A stretch of DNA of 23,350 bases from Limiplasma sp036645955 (GCA_036645955.1 JAVXND010000042.1:1-23350), one strand, 5' to 3'; shown: positions 1-7,262, counted from the stretch's first letter. Program-made: numbers and translations. The notes: a model not told the origin generated them from the sequence alone.

Positions 1-340
1 CACCAAAAATCGGTTAGACCAGCTTGAGGAGCAAAAGGGTCAGCTTGAGATTTCCATATTGCAAGAGCAATTACAACGACCTTTTCTCACCAAGGAGCAG
101 ATTCTATTTTGGCTGCACAAGTTTAGAAAAATGGATATGACCGACAAAGTAGAGCGCCAGCGACTGATTGACAGCTTTGTCAATGCAATTTATCTGTTTG
201 ACGATAAGCTGGTAATCACCTTTAACTACAAAGATGGCACTAAAACCATTTCCTTAGACGAGGTAAATGGTTCGGATTTAACAGGAATTGGCGTACCAAT
301 TCAAAAAATCCGCAGCCCCTCATGGGTTGCGGATTTTTAA
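1..340 (+). CDS. Large serine recombinase, C-terminal fragment (5' end outside window)
   Basis: The reading frame that ends with TAA at 338-340 is open back to base 2 with no start needed, so this is the 3' end of a longer gene; the TTG at 59 is internal. The visible residues form a Glu/Gln/Leu-rich coiled-coil stretch (DQLEEQKGQLEISILQEQL), then FLTKEQILFWL and a closing beta-rich segment ending in FNYKDGTKTISLDE. This is the usual C-terminal layout of Clostridial large serine recombinases (TnpX/TndX-like), which catalyse DNA integration and excision through an N-terminal serine that lies outside the window. The stretch is clearly AT-richer than the genes to its right, consistent with acquired DNA. 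The last 11 or so residues are encoded by a terminator hairpin, so the tail after GSDLTGIGVP may be a junction product. The family call is fairly secure, but the type of element cannot be determined. Confidence 0.82.
   Translation, partial: TKNRLDQLEEQKGQLEISILQEQLQRPFLTKEQILFWLHKFRKMDMTDKVERQRLIDSFVNAIYLFDDKLVITFNYKDGTKTISLDEVNGSDLTGIGVPIQKIRSPSWVADF
304..338. terminator. Bidirectional rho-independent terminator between recombinase and lysA
   Basis: A 15-bp stem (304-318 with 324-338, one G-T wobble at 315/327) closes a 5-nt loop (319-323). The stem has an A-tract at its left foot and a T-tract at its right foot, so it reads as an intrinsic terminator on both strands. It overlaps the last codons and the stop of the recombinase and lies just beyond the lysA stop at 351, so it probably ends both converging transcripts. 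Confidence 0.85.
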
Positions 341-350
341 TTGCCTTGAT

Positions 351-1622
351 TCACTCTAGCGCCGCCAGCGCAGCCCAAGCAGTATCCCCGTCGAGCGTGG
401 CAAAATAGTCCATCGGGGTTTCGGCACGCCGAATCTGCTCAAAGGCACCGTTTTCACGGTAGAGCACCTCTTTGCAGCGCAGCTTGCCATTGTAGTTGTA
501 GCCCATGCTCAACCCATGCGCACCCGTATCGTGAATCACAAGCAAATTGCCGATATCGGTCGCGGGCAGCATGCGATCAACCGCGAACTTGTCGTTGTTC
601 TCGCATAGGTTGCCCGTTACATCCACCAGCCTGTCATGGGGGAATTGCTCCTTGCCAGGCACCGTAATGTGATGATACGCGCCATACATGGCAGGGCGCA
701 TCAAATCGCAGGCGGAGGCATCCAAGCCCAAATAATGCTTGTAGATATTTTTTTCATGCGTAATATGCGTCACCAACCAGCCGTTGGGGCCTGTCATGTA
801 GCGCCCAAGCTCGGTTTTGATGGCAACGCCTGTTATGCCGTTTTGCGTAAACGCCTTGTGATACGCTTCGCTTACCCCCGCGCCAATCGCGGCAATATCC
901 GCCACCGCTTCATCAGGCCGGTACGGAATGCCGATTCCGCCCGATAGGTTGATAAAGGAGAGCGTGAGCCCCGTTTCCTCCATGAGCGCTCGCCCTGTTT
1001 CAAACAAAAGCTTGCTGAGCGCTGGATAATATGCGGGGTCGGTGGTGTTGCTGCTTAAAAACGCGTGCAGTCCAAAGCGCTTCGCACCATAACCGCGCAG
1101 TGCAAGAAGCGCCTCGCTTAGCTGTGCGCGGGTCATGCCGTATTTCGCATCGCCGGGGTCGCCCATAATGGTGTTGCCAATGCGAAACATGCCGCCCGGA
1201 TTATAGCGCAGGCAAATTTCTTCTGGAATGCCGCCATGATCGCGCAATAGCGCCACATGGCTTAGGTCGTCGAGATTGATGTATGCACCAAGCTTGCGCG
1301 CCAGCTCAAATTCCTCAGGCGGCACCGCATTTGCGCTAAACATGATATCCGTACCCGAAAAGCCGCAGGCCTGCGCCAGCATAAGCTCCGTCTTGCTTGC
1401 GCAATCCACGCCGCAGCCTTCCTCTTTTAAAATGCGCAAAATCGCGGGGGTGGGCAATGCCTTCACCGCAAAATACTCGCGAAACGCCGGCACACCCGCA
1501 AACGCCGCCTGTAAAGCACGCGCCGTTTCGCGAATTCCCTTTTCGTCATAGAGGTGAAAGGGCGTTTGAAATTGCTCTGCCGCATCAAAAAAAATCCGAT
1601 CCCGAAGGGAGAAATTCGGCAT
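351..1622 (-). CDS. lysA: Diaminopimelate decarboxylase-like PLP enzyme
   Basis: This is a 423-residue fold-type III PLP decarboxylase, most likely converting meso-diaminopimelate to lysine and CO2 in the cytoplasm. An alanine racemase-like TIM barrel comes first, with the PLP lysine at about K54 in YFAVKALPTP. HAFLSSN and LSGGIGIPY follow (the latter is the glycine-rich phosphate loop), then ELGRY where classical LysA has EPGR. The C-terminal barrel carries CENNDKF (the conserved Cys-Glu) and GAHGLSMGYNYNGKLR. An in-frame ATG exists at 1640, but AGGAGG lies inside that extension and sits about 8 nt before the ATG at 1622, so 1622 is the start. It has its own promoter and is separated from rpsT by a terminator. 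The ELGRY variant and the HAFLSSN segment suggest a LysA subfamily, and a related ornithine or lysine decarboxylase cannot be fully excluded. Confidence 0.86.
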   Translation of the reverse strand: MPNFSLRDRIFFDAAEQFQTPFHLYDEKGIRETARALQAAFAGVPAFREYFAVKALPTPAILRILKEEGCGVDCASKTELMLAQACGFSGTDIMFSANAVPPEEFELARKLGAYINLDDLSHVALLRDHGGIPEEICLRYNPGGMFRIGNTIMGDPGDAKYGMTRAQLSEALLALRGYGAKRFGLHAFLSSNTTDPAYYPALSKLLFETGRALMEETGLTLSFINLSGGIGIPYRPDEAVADIAAIGAGVSEAYHKAFTQNGITGVAIKTELGRYMTGPNGWLVTHITHEKNIYKHYLGLDASACDLMRPAMYGAYHHITVPGKEQFPHDRLVDVTGNLCENNDKFAVDRMLPATDIGNLLVIHDTGAHGLSMGYNYNGKLRCKEVLYRENGAFEQIRRAETPMDYFATLDGDTAWAALAALE

Positions 1623-1669
1623 GAAAAAAACCTCCTGCATAGCGCGTTTCTCGGTTTGGCAACCCTGTT

Positions 1670-1698
1670 ATTTTAGCATAGTTCCGCCAATAGGGCAA
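1670..1698 (-). promoter_or_regulatory. Predicted sigma-A promoter of lysA (extended -10)
   Basis: On the minus strand TTGCCC (1693-1698) is followed by a 17-nt spacer and TAAAAT (1670-1675), with TGC directly before the -10, giving an extended -10. It lies about 48 nt upstream of the lysA start and downstream of the rpsT terminator. This is a pattern match only. Confidence 0.55.
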
Positions 1699-1722
1699 AG
1701 AAATTGGAAACAAAATTGCAAT

Positions 1723-1759
1723 AAAAAACGCCCGGTCAAAACAGACCGAGCACTTTTTT
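1723..1759 (-). terminator. Rho-independent terminator of rpsT
   Basis: On the minus strand an 8-bp stem (1744-1751 with 1730-1737, one G-T pair) with a 6-nt loop is followed by a run of six T residues (complement of 1723-1728). The A-run at 1754-1759 could extend the stem. It lies about 30 nt past the rpsT stop. Confidence 0.85.
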
Positions 1760-1760
1760 C

Positions 1761-1779
1761 CGCTGGGACATGCCCAGCG
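1761..1779 (-). other. Second hairpin directly after rpsT
   Basis: A 7-bp perfect inverted repeat, CGCTGGG/CCCAGCG (1761-1767 with 1773-1779), has a 5-nt loop. It sits between the rpsT stop and the terminator stem. It has no T-tract of its own before the next stem, so it may be a stabilising or processing hairpin rather than a separate terminator. Confidence 0.5.
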
Positions 1780-1789
1780 CCGCTCACAA

Positions 1790-2053
1790 TTACTGTGCGG
1801 CTTTGACCAACTGCTTGGCCAAGCGAGCCTTTTTGCGGTTTGCAGTATTTTTGTGCAGAATGCCCTTCGCGGCGGCTTTATCGATAGCGGAGGTGGTGAC
1901 ACTGTACTGCGCACCAGCTTTCGCGGCGTCTTGCGCGACCTCCGTTTCAAACTTCTTGATCGCGGTCTTCACCTTGGATTTCACGATACGGTTGCGAAGA
2001 TTTTTCTTCTCGTTAACCTTTACGCGCTTAATGGCGGACTTGATATTAGGCAA
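1790..2053 (-). CDS. rpsT: 30S ribosomal protein S20
   Basis: This is an 87-residue, strongly basic helical protein with the S20 signatures MPNIKSAIKRVK at the N-terminus and GILHKNTANRKKARLAKQL near the C-terminus. S20 binds 16S rRNA early in 30S assembly. Length and both ends fit the family. The start codon is TTG (complement of 2051-2053), supported by AAGGAGGTG about 9 nt upstream and by the conserved MPNIKSA beginning; no ATG fits. The gene has its own promoter, a short leader, and a terminator right behind it, so it is monocistronic. A UUG start is also known for E. coli rpsT, where it matters for feedback control. Whether that applies here is inference. Confidence 0.98.
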   Translation of the reverse strand: MPNIKSAIKRVKVNEKKNLRNRIVKSKVKTAIKKFETEVAQDAAKAGAQYSVTTSAIDKAAAKGILHKNTANRKKARLAKQLVKAAQ

Positions 2054-2092
2054 CGTCTTTCACCTCCTTGATAGTCATAAATCGCAAGGTTG

Positions 2093-2121
2093 ATTGTACC
2101 ATGTTTTCATTTGGATTGCAA
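2093..2121 (-). promoter_or_regulatory. Predicted sigma-A promoter of rpsT
   Basis: On the minus strand TTGCAA (2116-2121), a 17-nt spacer and TACAAT (2093-2098) give a near-consensus promoter. Transcription would start near 2086 and leave a leader of about 30 nt holding the strong AAGGAGGTG site. The rest of 2122-2194 shows no gene. Confidence 0.75.
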
Positions 2122-2194
2122 TACCTTTTGTAAGTTCTTTCGCCAGTCCGATGCAACTTCTTACTTTTTTCTTGTTTTTTCCCCATTGCAGGGC

Positions 2195-2503
2195 TTATAT
2201 CAAAAAACCTGCCGCATAGGCGGCCACGCATGCCGCCACCGCAACCGCCAGCAAACCCTTCTCCATCCAGCCCAGCGCAAGCGCCGCCACCACACCGCAT
2301 AGCGCCGTCAGCCAATGACCCGTGCTTTCAAATACCGCAGGAAAGGTCATGGCACCCAGCACTGCATAGGGTACATAATACAGAAACGATTGCAAAAACA
2401 CGCTTTTCAAGCGCCCGCGAATGGCCGCCAAGGGCAGCATGCGAATCAAATAGGTAACGCCCGCCATCACCAGCAAATACCCCAAAAACTTTGTCCATTC
2501 CAT
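2195..2503 (-). CDS. azlD: AzlD-type branched-chain amino acid transport subunit
   Basis: This is a small, 102-residue hydrophobic protein with about four membrane segments. It opens with GVTYLIRMLPLAAIR and continues with FLQSFLYYVPYAVLGAMTFPAVF, both typical of the AzlD family. AzlD partners AzlC in exporters of branched-chain amino acids and analogues. The ATG at 2503 overlaps the azlC stop by one base (TGATG), a classic translational coupling arrangement that fixes the start although the frame stays open upstream. No T-tract terminator is seen after its stop before the rpsT promoter. Confidence 0.9.
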   Translation of the reverse strand: MEWTKFLGYLLVMAGVTYLIRMLPLAAIRGRLKSVFLQSFLYYVPYAVLGAMTFPAVFESTGHWLTALCGVVAALALGWMEKGLLAVAVAACVAAYAAGFLI

Positions 2504-3234
2504 CAGCTTATACGCTCCTCCACTGCACCTTCCAGCAGCTCCTCCCGCACGGGCTGGGGCATGAGCCACGCGCCCAGTGCCGAAGCGCCCACCGCGCATA
2601 GGATGATGCGGAACCCATCCGAAATAAACGAAAGCAACGGCCATAGCTTAATCAGGCAGCTCATGCCCACCGCCGCAAGCACCACCGCGCGCACCTCACG
2701 CGAGCGGCGAAACGGCGGAAGCACAATGGCAATAAACATGCCGTATATGGCAATGCCCAGCGCGGCAGTGATCGCCTGCGGAAGCAAGCTCCCTGCCAGC
2801 GCCCCCACCCCCGTGCCCAGCACCCAGCCCGCAAAGGGGCCGTTGGTAAGGCCGTATAAATATTGCTTGCTAAGCTTGCCCTGTTGCTGTGAAGCCACCA
2901 CAAACACTTCATCGGTATTGCAAAAGGAAAGGGTCAGCCTGTGAAAAAGCGTCATGCTTTGATCCAGCTTTTGGCTCAAGCTCAAGCTCATCAGCGCGTA
3001 GCGCAGGTTGATGGTGAGCTGTGTAAGCGCCATTTCCGCAAGCGACGCACCCCCCGCCATCAGCGTAAGCCCCGCAAGCTGTCCCGCGCTGGTTACATTC
3101 ATAAAAGAGATCATCACCGCCTGCAATGGCGCAAGCCCAATGGCAGTGGCTTGTATGCCAAACGCAAACGCCACCGATACATACCCCAGCGCAATCGGAA
3201 GCCCATCCTTCAAGCCTCTTGTGTATTCCGTCAT
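2503..3234 (-). CDS. azlC: AzlC-type branched-chain amino acid permease
   Basis: This 243-residue integral membrane protein is the large subunit of an AzlCD-type exporter. Family features include the N-terminal GLKDGLPIALGYVSVAFAFG, the segment MNVTSAGQLAGLTLMAGG, and the mid-region TINLRYALMSLSLSQKL followed by TDEVF. Several hydrophobic stretches follow to the C-terminus. The length is normal for AzlC. It is coupled to azlD through TGATG. The ribosome binding site before the ATG at 3234 is weak (GAGG about 11 nt upstream). The upstream neighbour ends in a hairpin, so expression must rely on read-through or a promoter that I cannot identify confidently. The substrate cannot be deduced from sequence. 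Confidence 0.92.
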   Translation of the reverse strand: MTEYTRGLKDGLPIALGYVSVAFAFGIQATAIGLAPLQAVMISFMNVTSAGQLAGLTLMAGGASLAEMALTQLTINLRYALMSLSLSQKLDQSMTLFHRLTLSFCNTDEVFVVASQQQGKLSKQYLYGLTNGPFAGWVLGTGVGALAGSLLPQAITAALGIAIYGMFIAIVLPPFRRSREVRAVVLAAVGMSCLIKLWPLLSFISDGFRIILCAVGASALGAWLMPQPVREELLEGAVEERIS

Positions 3235-3263
3235 TCGTTTTAAGCCTCAGCACAAAAAGTAGT

Positions 3264-3287
3264 CGCTTGCTCAAAACAAAGCAAGCG
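3264..3287 (-). terminator. Hairpin after the TPM-domain gene, probable terminator
   Basis: A perfect 8-bp inverted repeat (CGCTTGCT, 3264-3271, with 3280-3287) has an 8-nt loop. On the minus strand it is followed after four bases by five T residues. It sits between the end of the TPM-domain gene and azlC. T-rich sequence on the other side as well (from about 3292) leaves its direction somewhat open. Confidence 0.6.
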
Positions 3288-3296
3288 GCTCTTATC

Positions 3297-4181
3297 TTAT
3301 CTTTTTTTTCGGAAGCTGTCAATCAACACGTTCAAGCCGAAGATGCTGAAAAGCCAGCCAAGAGGCGAACAGCCGCAGCCATAGCTGCGATAGCTTCTTG
3401 GATTGTTTCGGCGAGCCCTGCGTACAGGGTCGCTTTGCCCAAAAATAATGCCGATGATCACCAACAGCACAATCCAGCCGCCTGCGCCCATGCCGTTGTC
3501 ATGCTCCACGCGCGTTTCCTGCTCAACCTCATGCACCTTGGGCTTTTCCTGCATAGCGCCCAAAACTTCGTTCCATATGGCAGAGCCAAAATCCTCCGCA
3601 CTCACAGCCTTTGCAGGCTTTGAGGGCTTGTTTTGCGCCTGCGCCCCCGCAAACAGCTTGCCTAGCTTCATGGAGGTGTCACATTGCTTGTTGAGCAAGG
3701 TGTTAAGCGCTACAAAATAAGCGCCAAACGCTTCGTCATATTGTTGGGAACGGAAGAGATTGCCAAAGGCAGAGGAGGTGTAGAGCAGGGTTTCCGCATT
3801 TTTCTGCCCAAGCCTTTCCTTCGCATCCTTGCCCATGGCAATGGCAAAGCTGTCCTCAGCCGCCGCGCCCAGCAATAAAATATCGTTTTTCTGCAAATCC
3901 CAGTTTTCAAAGAGCTCGTTGACATAGGTCTGTGCATCCAAACCATCCAAAAAGTGCACAATCACCACATGCGGCATCAGTCCCGTTTGATCCTTTGCAA
4001 GCTCTGCATAGCTTGCAATGTCCGCGGCCGTTTGCCCTGATAGCACATTGGCGTCATCTGTCAGCACGCCGCGGTTGGCTGGCATGCGCGCCGCGCCCAA
4101 AGCCCCGCCAAGCGGCAGCACGAGCACAAGTGCGCATAGCAAGCCGCATAACCATTTTTTCATCATGGCTCGATTCTTCAT
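3297..4181 (-). CDS. TPM-domain (YgcG-like) secreted or membrane-anchored protein
   Basis: This 294-residue protein has a signal peptide or N-terminal anchor (residues about 1-33: MKNRAMMKKWLCGLLCALVL and onward to GGALGA). A TPM domain follows, opening with RGVLTDDANVLSGQTAADI and containing the VVIVHFLDG and NDILLLGAA strands. A hydrophobic segment near the C-terminus (GGWIVLLVIIGIIFG) precedes a basic Arg/Tyr/Gly tail with CGC. The domain is expected outside the cytoplasmic membrane. TPM domains were named as possible phosphatases, but the activity is not settled. The ATG at 4181 is preferred over the in-frame ATG at 4202 because AAGGGGGTG lies about 6 nt before it. It starts 13 nt after the lemA stop, and LemA and TPM genes are commonly paired. 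Confidence 0.85.
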   Translation of the reverse strand: MKNRAMMKKWLCGLLCALVLVLPLGGALGAARMPANRGVLTDDANVLSGQTAADIASYAELAKDQTGLMPHVVIVHFLDGLDAQTYVNELFENWDLQKNDILLLGAAAEDSFAIAMGKDAKERLGQKNAETLLYTSSAFGNLFRSQQYDEAFGAYFVALNTLLNKQCDTSMKLGKLFAGAQAQNKPSKPAKAVSAEDFGSAIWNEVLGAMQEKPKVHEVEQETRVEHDNGMGAGGWIVLLVIIGIIFGQSDPVRRARRNNPRSYRSYGCGCSPLGWLFSIFGLNVLIDSFRKKR

Positions 4182-4194
4182 TGTGCGCACCCCC

Positions 4195-4737
4195 TTACTC
4201 ATACAGCTCGCAGGGCTTCACACCCAACAGCTTAGCAAAATCGCCAATCAACGGGGTTTGAAGCTGTGCGTTAAAATTCCTGGCTTCCGCATTGTAAGCC
4301 TCCGCAGGCATGCTCTTGGACAAATTTCCAAAGTCCGTGCCAAGCATGTTGACATATTTCTGATCGCGCTCGCTGTTTTGAAAGCTCTGGTTTGCTTGCA
4401 GTTTTGTAACCACCGCCTCCATAGCCGCTTTCAGCTCGCCGTCTGCCTGCTTTTTTTGCGCAAGCTGCCCGCGCCCATCCTGTAAGCGCTTGGCAACTGT
4501 TTCCAGCGCCGCAACATCCGCATCGCCTGCCATGTGGCGCTTGGCCACCACGCATAGGTTCAGCCCATCCGCCGCGCGATAGCTCAGCGCGTCCAGCAGA
4601 CCGTTTTCGCCCTCTAACAGCACAACCGCCTGTGCGCGGTCATCCTCATAGCCCTTGGCGGTGCCAAACAAAAGGCCAAAGATAACCAGAGCGAGTGATA
4701 TCAAGACGCACACGCCTATGGAAAGTCTGGGTTTCAT
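4195..4737 (-). CDS. LemA family protein
   Basis: This 180-residue protein has one N-terminal membrane segment (about residues 6-27: IGVCVLISLALVIFGLLFG), then a helical body. It ends in FNAQLQTPLIGDFAKLLGVKPCELYE in consecutive parts, which matches the LemA C-terminal pattern YN..IQ.FP...A..FGFKP...F. LemA proteins are anchored by the N-terminus with a helical domain outside; their biochemical role is poorly known. The central region is divergent from typical LemA. The gene lies between telA and the TPM gene. The ribosome binding site is modest (AAAGGAAC) and a run of nine A residues precedes the ATG. Confidence 0.78.
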   Translation of the reverse strand: MKPRLSIGVCVLISLALVIFGLLFGTAKGYEDDRAQAVVLLEGENGLLDALSYRAADGLNLCVVAKRHMAGDADVAALETVAKRLQDGRGQLAQKKQADGELKAAMEAVVTKLQANQSFQNSERDQKYVNMLGTDFGNLSKSMPAEAYNAEARNFNAQLQTPLIGDFAKLLGVKPCELYE

Positions 4738-4783
4738 TTTTTTTTAGGTTCCTTTCATGCTTCCATTTTGAACAATGCTTTTC

Positions 4784-6004
4784 TTAGTGCTTTAGCTCAA
4801 GCAGTTTCTTTTTGAGTTCATCCTCCATCACCAACAGGGCTTTTTCGGTTTCCACACGCTGTGCGCGGCCCTCGTCCTGAATTTTCATGACCTCGTTGAT
4901 GGTGTCAATCAGGCTTTGGTTGGTCTGCGTAAGCGTATCCAAATCAATAATGCCGCGTTCTGCTTCACGCGCAGTTTCAATGGTGCCCACCTTGAGCGCT
5001 TCCGCGTTTTTCTTGAGCAGGTCGTTTGTCATGTTGGTTACGGCGCTCTGCGCCTTCAAAGCCTCTTGACTGCGGTGCATGCCCAGCGCAATCACAATCT
5101 GGCTTTTCCACAGCGGCAGGGTGTTTGAAAGCGTGCTTTGAATGCGCTCCACAAGCAGGCTGTCGTTGTTTTGCAGCAAGCGAATTTGGGGCGCGGTTTG
5201 CAATGCCACTTGGCGGGTCAGCTTCAAATCGTGCAGTTTCTTTTCAAAGCGGTCACAGTTGGCGGCCAAATCGTTGGCATGCTGTGCATCCATAGCATCT
5301 CCGCTGGCAACGGCTTTGTTTTTCATTTCCTGAAGGGAGGTGGCGCGCACCTCCGCCAGCTTCTTTTCACCCGCCAAAATATACATGGTAAGCTCTTTGA
5401 AATATTGCGTGTTCATATCGTAGAGGTGGTTGAACATGCTCACATCCTTCAAAAGCTGTACCTGATAGCCTTCAAGCGAGGTGGCAATGGTGTCTACATT
5501 CACTTCTACCTTGTCGTATTTGGTTTGCATATCGCTCACGGCCTTCTTGGCATTCCAAAAAAGCCCGCTCAAGCCCTTGGGTTTTTCAGCCGCATCACCA
5601 AAGCCCTTGATTTCGCCCACCAGCTTCACAAGCATGTCGCCCACCTCGCCTGTGTCGTTTGTGCGAACCGTGGCCAGCGCACTGTCGCTGAAATCCGCAA
5701 TTTTCTTCTGCGCATCTGCACCGTAGAGGAGCACATGATCGGTATTGTTGATGTCGATTTTGTTCACAAATTCATCAATGGCGCGTTTGTCCTCGGGGCT
5801 TAGCATGGAGGTGTCCATTTCGTGTACCGCATCTGCCGCTACAGCCGCGGCGGCGGATGCGCTGGGCGCGGCGCTTTGCATGCTCTTTTCCGCTTCCTCA
5901 AGCACCGCCTTGTCCTGTGCCATGGAAGAGGAGTTGAGCGTCAAGGTAGGTACAGAGGCCGTCACCTGTTCAGAAGCAGCGGTGGTTTCGTTTGTTTCAG
6001 TCAT
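4784..6004 (-). CDS. telA: TelA-family toxic anion resistance protein
   Basis: This 406-residue cytoplasmic helical protein belongs to the TelA/KlaA family, named for tellurite resistance. It has a low-complexity Thr/Ala-rich N-terminus (about residues 1-65). The conserved helical core includes DHVLLYGADAQKKIADFSD, FNHLYDMNTQYFKELTMYI and LAGEKKL. The C-terminal signature is VERIQSTLSNTLPLWKSQI with IALG, then a coiled coil to the end. A good AAGGAGG lies 8 nt before the ATG. It follows xpaC by 39 nt; xpaC-telA pairs are a known arrangement in Firmicutes. Resistance to an oxyanion is only a family name here, and an envelope or antimicrobial stress role is equally plausible. Confidence 0.92.
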   Translation of the reverse strand: MTETNETTAASEQVTASVPTLTLNSSSMAQDKAVLEEAEKSMQSAAPSASAAAAVAADAVHEMDTSMLSPEDKRAIDEFVNKIDINNTDHVLLYGADAQKKIADFSDSALATVRTNDTGEVGDMLVKLVGEIKGFGDAAEKPKGLSGLFWNAKKAVSDMQTKYDKVEVNVDTIATSLEGYQVQLLKDVSMFNHLYDMNTQYFKELTMYILAGEKKLAEVRATSLQEMKNKAVASGDAMDAQHANDLAANCDRFEKKLHDLKLTRQVALQTAPQIRLLQNNDSLLVERIQSTLSNTLPLWKSQIVIALGMHRSQEALKAQSAVTNMTNDLLKKNAEALKVGTIETAREAERGIIDLDTLTQTNQSLIDTINEVMKIQDEGRAQRVETEKALLVMEDELKKKLLELKH

Positions 6005-6043
6005 GAGTATTTCCTCCTTGTGTGATGTTTGGTAGAAGGTTAT

Positions 6044-7066
6044 TTATTTTTCATCTGGCTTTTGCGCCTGCGCGGCCGCATTGCCCTGTGCATAGTAGCT
6101 TGGGAACATTTCGCCGCTCATGGTGGGCACCTGCGGCATATGCGCCTGCGCATCCCTTGCCGCATTTTCCACCTGTTGCTTTACACCGCTGTCCGTATGC
6201 CAAGGCGATTCGGCCGCCGCTTGCTGTGCCGCCGCCTTTGCCGCTTCGGCTTGTTCAAGCGCTTGGGCGGCTTGCGCGGCCTGTGCACGCTCAAGCGCCG
6301 CTTTTTTGGCAGTTTCCGCCGCGGCACGCTCCTGCGCCACACGGTTGGCTTGTGCATCCAGCCTTGCGGCTTCCTTAGCCTGTGCCGCCGCCTTTTCCAG
6401 CTCGCTTTCGGTCAAGCCGTCGCGCTTGAGCATTTGCTCCAGCACATCAATATCGGTGGTAATATCCAATACATCGTCGCGGTAGAGGTTATCCAGCATT
6501 TTTTGACAGCCCTTGAGCACCACGCCCAGTGCTTCATCAATGCGCTGACGTGCGGCATGAACCTCTTCCCCCGCCAAATTACGCTCGCCCAATACGCGGT
6601 ACCCCTTGACCATTTTAAGCGTTGTGGGCAGGTAATAATCCATAAATTTGCGGATTTGTGTGGCCTTGGCAGGCTTGTCGTACACCGCGCGGAAAATTTC
6701 CGCACAGCGATCCTCCAACAAATCAAGCTTGCCTGTGAGCACTTCATCGGGGATTTTTTTGTTTTCCTCGCGAATTTCCATAATCATTTCGCGGCCCTTT
6801 TGAAGCAGTGCATCCACATCGGGGTTGCCGGTATCGCCCTGCACCTTTTGAAGGCTTTCGGGCGTTTTTTCTTTCACGGTCAAATCAAGACCCTGCGCCA
6901 TGGTGCGCACAATTGCGCCCGCAAAGCCGCTCAGCGCAAAGGCCAGCAGATAGGAACCCAATGCATGCGGGTGAAACAGTACGGAAAACAGCGCAAAAAC
7001 AACGCCAAAGGCGATAATTCCCGCGCCCGTGCCTTTTTTCTTCTTAGGCTTTTTTTGATTGCTCAT
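6044..7066 (-). CDS. xpaC: XpaC-like (5-bromo-4-chloroindolyl phosphate hydrolysis family) membrane protein
   Basis: This 340-residue protein starts with a Lys-rich stretch (SNQKKPKKKKG) and two adjacent hydrophobic segments (about residues 14-57), so it is probably membrane anchored. The XpaC core follows: NPDVDALLQKGREMIMEI, the helical segment with FMDYYLPTTLKMVKGY, and TDIDVLEQMLKRDGL. From about residue 225 the C-terminus is an Ala/Gln/Glu-rich helical tail with little information content, longer than in many homologues. A good AAGGAG precedes the ATG, and an extended -10 promoter lies about 70 nt upstream. It is first of four co-directional genes (xpaC, telA, lemA, TPM). Despite the family name, hydrolase activity is not established. 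Confidence 0.85.
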   Translation of the reverse strand: MSNQKKPKKKKGTGAGIIAFGVVFALFSVLFHPHALGSYLLAFALSGFAGAIVRTMAQGLDLTVKEKTPESLQKVQGDTGNPDVDALLQKGREMIMEIREENKKIPDEVLTGKLDLLEDRCAEIFRAVYDKPAKATQIRKFMDYYLPTTLKMVKGYRVLGERNLAGEEVHAARQRIDEALGVVLKGCQKMLDNLYRDDVLDITTDIDVLEQMLKRDGLTESELEKAAAQAKEAARLDAQANRVAQERAAAETAKKAALERAQAAQAAQALEQAEAAKAAAQQAAAESPWHTDSGVKQQVENAARDAQAHMPQVPTMSGEMFPSYYAQGNAAAQAQKPDEK

Positions 7067-7138
7067 TTGGCCGCTCCTTTATGCTCAAAAAAACTCATTT
7101 GCGTTTTGGCAAGGCTTTTTCTTGCTTCCACAACATGA

Positions 7139-7167
7139 ATTATAGCACAGATTCTGCATGCTGAAAA
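7139..7167 (-). promoter_or_regulatory. Predicted promoter of the xpaC-telA-lemA-TPM operon
   Basis: On the minus strand TTTTCA (7162-7167), a 17-nt spacer and a perfect TATAAT (7139-7144) preceded by TGC give an extended -10 promoter. The leader of about 65 nt contains an AAGGAG site. The remaining sequence 7168-7262 up to the glpK stop shows no gene and no clear terminator; a 5-bp stem at 7238-7253 lacks a T-tract. Confidence 0.7.
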
Positions 7168-7262
7168 GGATAAGACGACTCAAACCCGCTATATGTGCGC
7201 TGAAAGTTTGATTAAGATTTGATGAGTGTGCACCCTCTGCGCGTTTTAGCGCAAGATTAGGA

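Noticed and set aside
3235..3296. T-box or riboswitch upstream of azlC
   Set aside because: The interval is only about 60 nt and holds a single simple hairpin; no T-box sequence or specifier structure is visible.
6029..7138. A long plus-strand open frame opposite xpaC
   Set aside because: It is antisense to a convincing family protein, is rich in His/Cys/Arg as expected from a GC-biased complement, and has no recognisable domain or good ribosome binding site.
7238..7253. Hairpin after glpK as a terminator
   Set aside because: The stem is only 5 bp and no T-tract follows on the minus strand.
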